The position numbers and the translations under genes are program-made. Positions 16,365-23,418 of a stretch of 64,000 bases of DNA are shown one piece after another (position 1 is the first letter of the stretch; the number at the start of each line of letters is the position of its first letter). The notes beneath the pieces were generated by a model. The model was not told where the DNA came from. It saw nothing but the letters and a program-made list of their open reading frames with translations, and searched no databases. Source of the DNA: Bermanella sp049115935 (GTDB lineage Bacteria > Pseudomonadota > Gammaproteobacteria > Pseudomonadales > Oceanobacteraceae); the NCBI GenBank assembly GCA_049115935.1, contig JAGDZK010000016.1, positions 1-64,000 of the forward strand. Reading direction: 5' to 3'.

Positions 16365-18053
16365 ATGCGCATATTGGTAGTAGATGATCAAGAAACCAAT
16401 CGGGCGATATTAGTTTGGCTTTTAGAAGACGAAGGCCATGAGGTTATTGAAGCAAAAGATGGTTTAGAAGCGGTTAATTTATTTCAAGAATCATCGATCG
16501 ATATTGTCTTAATGGATGTCATGATGCCAGTGATGGATGGTCTTGAAGCAGCAAAAAAAATCAAAGAACTGTGTGGCGATAATCGGCATGTTCCTATTAT
16601 TTTTCTGACAGCACTAGAGGATGATAGAGCTCTAAGTGAATGCTTAGATTCAGGTGGGGATGATTTTCTATCTAAACCCTATAACGAAGCCGTACTAAAA
16701 GCCAAGATTTCAGCGCACCTAAGAATTCGTGAATTAACCGAGCAAATTAAAGAAAAAAATATTGAGTTAACACTGCATAATAGTCGTTGGGAGCGTGAAA
16801 AAAATATTGTTTCACATATCTTTAACCGAGCGCTAGAACATAACTTAAGTGACTGTCGAAGTCTTCGTAGTCATATTGCTCCAGCATCCACTTTTAATGG
16901 TGATATTTTATTATCCGCACCTAGTCCTGGGGGCGGTTTGTATGTGTTCTTAGGTGACTTTACCGGCCATGGTTTAGGGGCGTCAATAGGTACCCTGCCA
17001 ATTGCAAATAGTTTTGATCAATTAGTGAATCGTCATTTAAGTATCGGTGAAATTGCTTATGAATTTAATCGGATGCTGTTGACCATGTTGCCGGATTATA
17101 TGTTTTGCTGTGCAACATTATTAGAGTTGAATGCCAGTGGTAACAGTGTGCAGTTGTGGTCAGGTGGTTTACCTGATGGCTATATCATTGCAGCAGATGG
17201 CAGTATAAAAGAGCCAATAGTATCAAAAAATATTCCACTTGGTATTGAAAGTAGTGAGAAATTTAATAAAGCATTTGAAATTAAGAAATTAGAAGAAGGT
17301 GAAAAAATAATACTGTTAACTGACGGTATTATCGAAGCTGAAAATCCAAAAGGAGAATTCTTCACAGAAGAAGGGTTTAAAGAAACCTTTGCTTCAGGTA
17401 CGACTGATCCTATGAGTACTCTTTTAGAAAGGTTGCATGTCTTTACTCAAGGAGCTGAGCAAAATGATGACATCACCTTAGTAGAAGTAAGCTCTGGTCA
17501 GGTGGTAATTGAAGGTCAAAAATCACAGGCGAATATTCAGTATGATGGAATACTATGGAATATTCGCTTCAACTTAAGCGTGTCGGATTTACAGCAAGAA
17601 AACCCAGTAGAAGAAATCATGTCTGTGCTAGGGGCTCAGACGTTACTTAGGCCAAATCGTGATGTGATTGGTTTGTTATTGGCTGAGCTATATAGCAATG
17701 CTCTTGAGCACGGTATATTAGAACTATCATCAGACATGAAGAGCACCGAAGAAGGTTTTGTTGAATACTATAATCAACGTAAGGCACGTCTTAATAAGCT
17801 TGAAAATGCGTATATTAAAATCAGTTGTAAATTACTTTACGACAATGACGATGAACTTGTTTTAAGAATAAAAATGGAAGACTCAGGCGTAGGATTTGAT
17901 GTAGATGGGCTGATGGAGCGTGGTGGCGGAGATTCTTTTGGTCGCGGTGTATCACTAATACACCGCGTATGTAAGCGTACTCAATATATGAAAAACGGCA
18001 GTGCTGTAGAAACTGATTTTCCCGTTAATCAAAAATTAAGTGAAGAGATTTAG
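16365..18053 (+). CDS. Response regulator with PP2C phosphatase and HATPase kinase domains
   Basis: A 562-residue three-domain partner-switching protein resembling Pseudomonas HsbR. Residues 1-125 form a receiver domain with acidic pair D7-D8, phosphoacceptor D51 and K104. A short coiled linker (about 125-160) leads to a SpoIIE-type PP2C domain (about 170-375; FLGDFTGHGLGASIGTLP, LTDGIIEAENPKGEFF, QNDDITLVEV). Residues about 420-555 form an HATPase anti-sigma-type kinase domain with N-box LLLAELYSNALEHG and G-box MEDSGVGFDVDG. It likely phosphorylates and dephosphorylates the adjacent STAS protein according to an unseen histidine kinase. The last bases overlap the convergent UPF0149 gene. Confidence 0.92.
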   Translation: MRILVVDDQETNRAILVWLLEDEGHEVIEAKDGLEAVNLFQESSIDIVLMDVMMPVMDGLEAAKKIKELCGDNRHVPIIFLTALEDDRALSECLDSGGDDFLSKPYNEAVLKAKISAHLRIRELTEQIKEKNIELTLHNSRWEREKNIVSHIFNRALEHNLSDCRSLRSHIAPASTFNGDILLSAPSPGGGLYVFLGDFTGHGLGASIGTLPIANSFDQLVNRHLSIGEIAYEFNRMLLTMLPDYMFCCATLLELNASGNSVQLWSGGLPDGYIIAADGSIKEPIVSKNIPLGIESSEKFNKAFEIKKLEEGEKIILLTDGIIEAENPKGEFFTEEGFKETFASGTTDPMSTLLERLHVFTQGAEQNDDITLVEVSSGQVVIEGQKSQANIQYDGILWNIRFNLSVSDLQQENPVEEIMSVLGAQTLLRPNRDVIGLLLAELYSNALEHGILELSSDMKSTEEGFVEYYNQRKARLNKLENAYIKISCKLLYDNDDELVLRIKMEDSGVGFDVDGLMERGGGDSFGRGVSLIHRVCKRTQYMKNGSAVETDFPVNQKLSEEI

Positions 18054-18628
18054 CTATCATCACCGTTATAAAGTAAGAATAAATCAATTACGTTATCAGG
18101 AATACTGGCGCAAACTTGAAGGCTTAAATCTTCATCGTCATCGATGTCAGCAAAAGCATCATCGTCAGCATTTAAACCAGACGCATAAACAACAGGAAAT
18201 AGCAGTTCAGCAGCATTTTCTTCATGTTTACCATACCACTGTTCGTGTTGCTCAATGCTCAATAGGATAAAGCCAATTGCCCAGTTTTCTAGCGGTGCGG
18301 CTTCGCCATCTTCATCTGCCTCTACATTTAAGTCACACGGTACAGGGAAGCTTTGACCTGACTCTACTAGTTCAATAATTTCTTTCTGTAATAAGTTGAT
18401 CAGACTAGTAATGTTATCTTTTTCACTGGTTGACCCCCATTGTGGCTCACCATTAAAAATCATTGGCAAAAGATCAAGGGTTGATAAGGTTGACGGGCTT
18501 ACCGCGTTGGCGGTTAATAGGCCGTGAAGGGCAAAAAAATCTAAACCTTCAGCGGCCTCTGCTTGGTCTTCTAAAAAAAGCGCAAGGGTTTCTAATTGAT
18601 CTTCATTCAGTGCGGCAGTGATAGTCAT
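18050..18628 (-). CDS. UPF0149 (YgfB/YecA-like) family protein
   Basis: A 192-residue acidic protein of the UPF0149 family. Family features are the N-terminal helix region LNEDQLETLALFLEDQ, the LDFFALHGLLTANAVSP motif, PLENWAIGFI and the C-terminal helix. A poly-acidic insertion (about 155-166, DDDAFADIDDDED) lies near the C terminus. There is no SEC-C zinc motif, so it is YgfB-like rather than full YecA. YgfB in Pseudomonas has been linked to repression of gene expression; I do not transfer that function. It overlaps the convergent response-regulator gene by four bases. Confidence 0.8.
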   Translation of the reverse strand: MTITAALNEDQLETLALFLEDQAEAAEGLDFFALHGLLTANAVSPSTLSTLDLLPMIFNGEPQWGSTSEKDNITSLINLLQKEIIELVESGQSFPVPCDLNVEADEDGEAAPLENWAIGFILLSIEQHEQWYGKHEENAAELLFPVVYASGLNADDDAFADIDDDEDLSLQVCASIPDNVIDLFLLYNGDDS

Positions 18629-18704
18629 GAGGCATGTTCGCTTGTAATTAACAGATAGACTGATTTATGCTGGAGTATATCAGACTTTAGCAGATTTATA
18701 GCCC

Positions 18705-19652
18705 ATGCGCGGACCCAGAGTAACACTTGAACAATGGCGAACATTACAAGCAGTAGTGGATCATGGTGGCTATGCACAGGCCGCAGAGGCCCTACATAAA
18801 AGCCAATCATCTATTAGCTATACCGTTGCTAAATTACAAGAGCAAATCGGCATGGAGCTTCTACATATAGAAGGTCGAAAGGCGGTACTAACCAGCGCCG
18901 GAGAATCCCTTCTACAGCGCTCTCGACATTTAATTGAACATGCCATAGAAATCGAACAGGTAGCTGCTAGCCTTGAACAAGGCTGGGAAGCTCAAGTGGC
19001 CTTAGCGACAGACGCAATTTTTCCAAAGCCAATCTTAATTGATGCTTTTAAACGTTTTTTCCCTGAAAGCCGTGGCTGTAAAATGCTCATGCGAGAAGAA
19101 GTCTTGTCCGGTGCAGCAGAGGTTTTACTGGAGAAAAAAGTCGATTTATCTATCACGCCATGGGTGCCACCTGGTTTTATGGGTGAAAAACTCATGAGTA
19201 TTGATTTTGTCGCTGTGGCTCATCCTGATCATGAATTACATAAACTCGGTCGTAAAATAAGCAGTAACGATTTAACACAACACTTGCATGTGGTGATTAA
19301 AGACTCAGGCGTAAAGCAGAATAGGGATTCAGGTTGGTTAGGTTCTGATTTACGTTGGACGGTAACGAACTTAGAAAGTGCTAGGCAGTTGGTGTTAGAG
19401 GGATTAGGCTTTTCTTGGATTCCATTACACGAAGCATGTGAATACATTCAGAAAGGTCAGTTGTTACCGCTTGATCTAGAGGAGAACTACCAAAAAAATG
19501 GTAGTTTGTACCTAGTATTTGCCAATAAATCCATTGCAGGGCCTGCGACACAGTTATTAGCTTCCTATATTAAAACATGTACACAAGAGTATATAAAAAA
19601 GCAGTTAAGTCTGGATGAGTTAAGGCTTTCATCCTTAGGCTCAGCAGATTAA
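18705..19652 (+). CDS. LysR-family transcriptional regulator
   Basis: A 315-residue LysR regulator. The N-terminal winged helix-turn-helix covers about residues 5-65 (LEQWRTLQAVVDHGGYAQAAEALHKSQSSISYTVAKLQ), and the remainder is a periplasmic-binding-like effector domain. It is divergent from the UPF0149 gene with about 76 bases between starts, so it may regulate that gene or itself. Its 3' end overlaps the convergent polysaccharide deacetylase by four bases. The inducer is not predictable. Confidence 0.93.
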   Translation: MRGPRVTLEQWRTLQAVVDHGGYAQAAEALHKSQSSISYTVAKLQEQIGMELLHIEGRKAVLTSAGESLLQRSRHLIEHAIEIEQVAASLEQGWEAQVALATDAIFPKPILIDAFKRFFPESRGCKMLMREEVLSGAAEVLLEKKVDLSITPWVPPGFMGEKLMSIDFVAVAHPDHELHKLGRKISSNDLTQHLHVVIKDSGVKQNRDSGWLGSDLRWTVTNLESARQLVLEGLGFSWIPLHEACEYIQKGQLLPLDLEENYQKNGSLYLVFANKSIAGPATQLLASYIKTCTQEYIKKQLSLDELRLSSLGSAD

Positions 19653-20752
19653 TCTTGCCAGCTCTGGTCTTCATGGATGCTGATAAATGGCATCGAGAAC
19701 CAGTAATACCCTTTTTGTGATTTTGATGGTGCAGTGCAGTTGTATCGACTGCGCCCTAGAGGTAGCGGGCCATCAAATTGTGCTTCAATAGTCAGTTGGT
19801 TGTCAGATATTGTAGTGGTAGTGGGAACAGGCGAGCCTGAAAAATAACACTGCGCTTGGTGGTGTCTAATATCTTCAGCATGAACCTTTAATGTTATTCT
19901 AGGTGTTGCTTCCTTGGCTTTGCGAATCTCTTGCTTTGGTGAATATTCAATCACAGGGAAAGCTAAGCTGTTTAACTTTGTCTTTAATGTTTGTAGATTT
20001 GAATAAACCCCAGAAGCCGGAAAGCGCGGTAAGGCTTGTAAATCGCTAAATTGATTAACGGCACCGGACTGTTGGGCAAAAGCCATATAGCCTTCATTTT
20101 TTAGTAAGTTTTTTAATATTTCATTAAATTCACCGTACGGGTAGGCGAAGTATTTAAGTCGTGGCCCTAATTGCTCTTCTAAGCGCTGCTGAGCCATAGA
20201 AATGTCTTTTGTAATGCGAGCTTGCCATTGATCTTGAGTTTCGTTATTTAACTGCTCGAGTAGGTGTAAGTGTTCAAAACTGTGATTAGCGATATTACCG
20301 CCATTGTTGTCAATTTCCTTAAGTTGCTCCCAAGTCATGGTGCTGCCATGGTTTTTATCAATGGCCTTTGGGCAAATAAAGACGGTGAATGGAAAACCTT
20401 TAGATTTTAGTTGAGGGTAAGCAGCCAGATAAATAGAGTCGTAGCCATCATCAAACGTAATGGCGACGGTTTTCCTTGAAAAAGGGGTGTTGTTCTTGAT
20501 GCTTTCAATCACAAATTCTAAAGGTTTAACGTCAAAACCTAGCTCCGTTATGAGCTCTAGATGCTCGGCAAAGGCCTCTGGGGAGATACTGGTGCTTGCC
20601 GGGGTATCTGTGCTGACATGATGATATTGCAATATAATCGCTTGGTGCTGACGTATAGGGTCGTTTTGAACGTTTATACTATTACTGTGAGACGCGGTGG
20701 CAATTATAAAAATACCGATAAAAAAACTTAATTGTAACAGTGTTGAAGACAT
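19649..20752 (-). CDS. Secreted polysaccharide deacetylase family protein
   Basis: A 367-residue protein with an N-terminal signal sequence or anchor, then a NodB-type deacetylase domain (about 30-245). Catalytic motifs are ITFDDGYDS (motif 1, with the Asp pair) and NHSFEHLHL (motif 2, metal-binding His), plus YFAYPYGEFN. The C-terminal 120 residues are not recognised and may be a beta-rich accessory domain. It probably removes N-acetyl groups from a cell-surface or exported polysaccharide. It starts 25 bases inside the end of the DnaJ-related gene, so the two are co-transcribed. Confidence 0.87.
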   Translation of the reverse strand: MSSTLLQLSFFIGIFIIATASHSNSINVQNDPIRQHQAIILQYHHVSTDTPASTSISPEAFAEHLELITELGFDVKPLEFVIESIKNNTPFSRKTVAITFDDGYDSIYLAAYPQLKSKGFPFTVFICPKAIDKNHGSTMTWEQLKEIDNNGGNIANHSFEHLHLLEQLNNETQDQWQARITKDISMAQQRLEEQLGPRLKYFAYPYGEFNEILKNLLKNEGYMAFAQQSGAVNQFSDLQALPRFPASGVYSNLQTLKTKLNSLAFPVIEYSPKQEIRKAKEATPRITLKVHAEDIRHHQAQCYFSGSPVPTTTTISDNQLTIEAQFDGPLPLGRSRYNCTAPSKSQKGYYWFSMPFISIHEDQSWQD

Positions 20753-21300
20753 TGCATCGCCTGATGGATTTCAATAAGTGTATCAGCATTGCCACCTCTA
20801 TCTGGGTGATGCTGCATTGCTAGTCGCCGATACTGCTGTTTTATGGTTTTAAAGTCAACGGGCTCGCTGAGCCCCAATTTATTGAGTGCATTTTGTTTTT
20901 GGGTGTTATTAAAATAGTGGTTCCAAAAATTATCGAGCAATGTAACGATATCGCTTTCCGTGGTATTTAATAAATTAGATATATCTAAATAAAATAATGA
21001 AAGAGGGTTGTGCTCAATCAATCCTGTTTCAGTAGAAGCTGGTTGGGCGTTGAGTTTTACCGTTATTTCTAGGCTAGATATAAAAAGCTGATAGCGGCCA
21101 TGAAGACTGGTTAAAACTTGTAAGCGATACAAGGCATTAAAAATTAAAAAATGACAGCGAAATAAAGATAAATCAGTCGACATACAGTTTTTATTGAGCC
21201 GGCCAAGTTGCTGTAAATGCTGAATGATTTCGTATTCCTTACAGGGCGAGTGACTAAGAATAAATTTTTCGATATCTTGGCTTAGATCAAAATCAAACAT
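20728..21300 (-). CDS. DnaJ-related protein with C-terminal J domain
   Basis: A 190-residue protein with an N-terminal DNA-J-related region (LSQDIEKFILSHSPCKEYEIIQHLQQ) and a C-terminal J domain (about 130-190). The J domain carries the HPD triad in YRRLAMQHHPDRGGNADTLIEIHQAM, needed to stimulate Hsp70 ATPase. There is no zinc-finger or substrate-binding region of classical DnaJ. The reversed placement (J domain last) is typical of this DnaJ-related family. It overlaps the polysaccharide deacetylase start, suggesting translational coupling, although no functional link is evident. Confidence 0.85.
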   Translation of the reverse strand: MFDFDLSQDIEKFILSHSPCKEYEIIQHLQQLGRLNKNCMSTDLSLFRCHFLIFNALYRLQVLTSLHGRYQLFISSLEITVKLNAQPASTETGLIEHNPLSLFYLDISNLLNTTESDIVTLLDNFWNHYFNNTQKQNALNKLGLSEPVDFKTIKQQYRRLAMQHHPDRGGNADTLIEIHQAMQCLQHCYN

Positions 21301-21365
21301 GGCTTTTTTGTCATTATGTGGTCTATTTAGCTTAGTCGAATATGGCGATTTTTATAAGGAATATA

Positions 21366-22388
21366 ATGGACGATATACGCATACCTTTAAAATCTGAAGC
21401 GTTAAATGATGCTCTTAAACATGGCCGAATTAACGGGTCACATGGTTGGGTGGCTCAAATAATACAAGGTAGTGATGTGGTGTTTAGGCAGGTGAGTGAG
21501 GTCCCACCTAAGCTTATATTTAGACTTTTTAAATCCGTACGTGCCATTAGTTTAACGGCCACGTTATTGCCTGCTATTGCGACGGCACTATTGTGTATTA
21601 ATCTAGGTTTTACACTTGATGTCTTTATTTTAACAGCGGCTGTTATGGGCGTGCTGTTTTTACAGGTTGCCGTGAATGTATTTAATGATGTGGAGGATTA
21701 CTTTAAGTTAATTGATTTACCAGGATCTTTAGGCGGAAGTGGGGTTATTCAATCCGCTTGGTTTAATGCCAAGCAAATGCAGACAATTGCTTTGGGTGCT
21801 TTGTGTTTAGCTTGTGTATGCGGGTTACCTGCTGTTTTAAAATATTCTGTTCATATTTCCGTCATTGCTTTGATAGCGGGTATTGGTGTGATTGGCTATT
21901 CAGGTAAACCGTTTCGCTTTAAATATCGAGCATTGGGCGATTTATTGGTGTTTTTGTTGTGTGGCCCAGCTTTAACAATGGGCATTGCTATAGCGGCTAC
22001 TGGTAATGTACATCCTCTGGTAATTATTTTAGGCGGATATTTTGGATTTATTGCCTGTGGCATACTTAACGCAAATAATTTGAATGATATCCGTGTTGAT
22101 GTTGCCAGTGGTTCAAAAACTCTAGCGAGTGTTTTAGGGTTTAATCGCGCTAGATGGCTACAGGTTGCCTATTATTTAGCGGCATTGGTGTGTTTGATTA
22201 TTTTGTCGTTTTATATAGGGGTTTGGGTTTTATTGCCTATTATTTTGCTGCCTGTTTTATTTCGACACCTTTTAATCATTTTTAAGGCCCAAGATAGTGA
22301 TCATAATTCATTAAAAGAGATTCGGTTCGATGCAGCAAAATTACATTTACTATTGAGTGTGACGGTTTGTATTGGGTTAATAATATAA
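21366..22388 (+). CDS. UbiA-family prenyltransferase (MenA-like)
   Basis: About 340 residues with eight or so membrane segments. The first Asp-rich prenyl-diphosphate motif is NVFNDVEDYFKLID and the second is NANNLNDIRVDVASGSKTLA, both typical of MenA/UbiA-type aromatic prenyltransferases. I chose the ATG at 21366 because AAGGA lies five bases upstream; a frame-compatible ATG at 21342 lacks a site. An N-terminal soluble extension of about 50 residues precedes the first membrane helix. MenA would imply menaquinone synthesis, but no other men genes are in view, so the aromatic acceptor is undetermined. Confidence 0.85.
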   Translation: MDDIRIPLKSEALNDALKHGRINGSHGWVAQIIQGSDVVFRQVSEVPPKLIFRLFKSVRAISLTATLLPAIATALLCINLGFTLDVFILTAAVMGVLFLQVAVNVFNDVEDYFKLIDLPGSLGGSGVIQSAWFNAKQMQTIALGALCLACVCGLPAVLKYSVHISVIALIAGIGVIGYSGKPFRFKYRALGDLLVFLLCGPALTMGIAIAATGNVHPLVIILGGYFGFIACGILNANNLNDIRVDVASGSKTLASVLGFNRARWLQVAYYLAALVCLIILSFYIGVWVLLPIILLPVLFRHLLIIFKAQDSDHNSLKEIRFDAAKLHLLLSVTVCIGLII

Positions 22389-22409
22389 GAATGTGTATGA
22401 CGGTGTATT

Positions 22410-22889
22410 TTGAAGACTAAGCTCGTAACGGAAGAAGGCTTTGCTGCTTTAAAAGAGGAGCTTGATCACCTGTGGCGTGTTTATCGCCCAGAGATTACGC
22501 AAAAGGTAACTTGGGCGGCAAGTTTGGGTGATCGCTCAGAAAACGCCGATTATAAAGAGAATAAACGAATACTGCGTCAAATTGACAGTCGTGTACGTTA
22601 TCTCAGTAAGTGTATTGAAAGTTTGCAGGTGGTTAAGTATTCACCAGAACAAGAGGGAAAGGTTTTTTTTGGAGCATTTGTTGAAATTGAAAATGACGTG
22701 GGTGATGAAAAGCATTTTCGAATAGTTGGCCCAGAAGAGATTTACGCTCAAAGTAAGAATATTTCGATAGATAGCCCCATGGCAAGGGCCCTGTTGGGTA
22801 AGTCAGAAGGTGATGATGTGGTGGTAAATACACCAAGCGGAGCCCAAGAGTGGTACATCACACACATACATTACAAGGTAAGGGGCTAG
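22410..22889 (+). CDS. greB: Transcript cleavage factor GreB
   Basis: A 159-residue Gre factor that stimulates endonucleolytic cleavage of RNA in backtracked RNA polymerase. The N-terminal coiled coil carries the tip motif AASLGDRSENADYKENK with the catalytic acidic residues. The C-terminal domain includes EGKVFFGAFVEIEND and ISIDSPMARALLGK, matching GreB rather than GreA. The start is TTG at 22410: an in-frame TGA lies just upstream, only ATT could serve otherwise, and TTG gives the conserved MKTKLVT N terminus. Confidence 0.95.
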   Translation: MKTKLVTEEGFAALKEELDHLWRVYRPEITQKVTWAASLGDRSENADYKENKRILRQIDSRVRYLSKCIESLQVVKYSPEQEGKVFFGAFVEIENDVGDEKHFRIVGPEEIYAQSKNISIDSPMARALLGKSEGDDVVVNTPSGAQEWYITHIHYKVRG

Positions 22890-22971
22890 CTGCTTATCTT
22901 GCCGTTTTTCTAAATTAGCGCCTTTTCCGGATTGATCTAAACTTATAAGAGCATCTTTTTGGAGAAGCCTT

Positions 22972-23400
22972 ATGCGTTTTGTTTTGTTTTTGCTATGTCT
23001 ATGCTTGGTCAATATTGTACATGCCGAAAAGGGCAGTAGCAGTGTTGCAGATGTCTATAAATTAAGCCCATCTATATATGATGTAAAAGGCATGGGTAAC
23101 TGGCAAAAAGGCAGTCGGGGCGGGCAAATTCGACTGGTCATTACCCGTACGCAGAAACAAGATGAGGTGTTTTTACAGTGGGTGCAATGGGATGATAAAG
23201 GCCCTGAAATTGTAAAAAGCACGATGGCGATTAAAGAGATTCAACAACAGGGTCGATTCAAAGTAGACTTTATTCGAAGAGAAACTGTGGGGCATTCCCG
23301 CAAAATTGTTTTAGGCTTAGAAAACCTGTACGACAAAACATCCCTAAGGGGGATTATCCAGGTACAGGATTTAGGTGTATATTCGTGCAAATTTGAGTAA
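22972..23400 (+). CDS. Small secreted hypothetical protein
   Basis: A 142-residue protein with a clear signal peptide (MRFVLFLLCLCLVNIVHA, cleavage before EKG). The mature part is about 124 residues, rich in beta-type sequence (GGQIRLVITRTQ, DEVFLQWVQWDD), with one Cys near the C terminus. I do not recognise a family. TTTTTGGAGAAG provides the ribosome site. It is convergent with the orphan VgrG gene, 18 bases apart, so it is not a downstream cargo gene of VgrG. Confidence 0.75.
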   Translation: MRFVLFLLCLCLVNIVHAEKGSSSVADVYKLSPSIYDVKGMGNWQKGSRGGQIRLVITRTQKQDEVFLQWVQWDDKGPEIVKSTMAIKEIQQQGRFKVDFIRRETVGHSRKIVLGLENLYDKTSLRGIIQVQDLGVYSCKFE

Positions 23401-23418
23401 TGATACGAATTATTGGGC

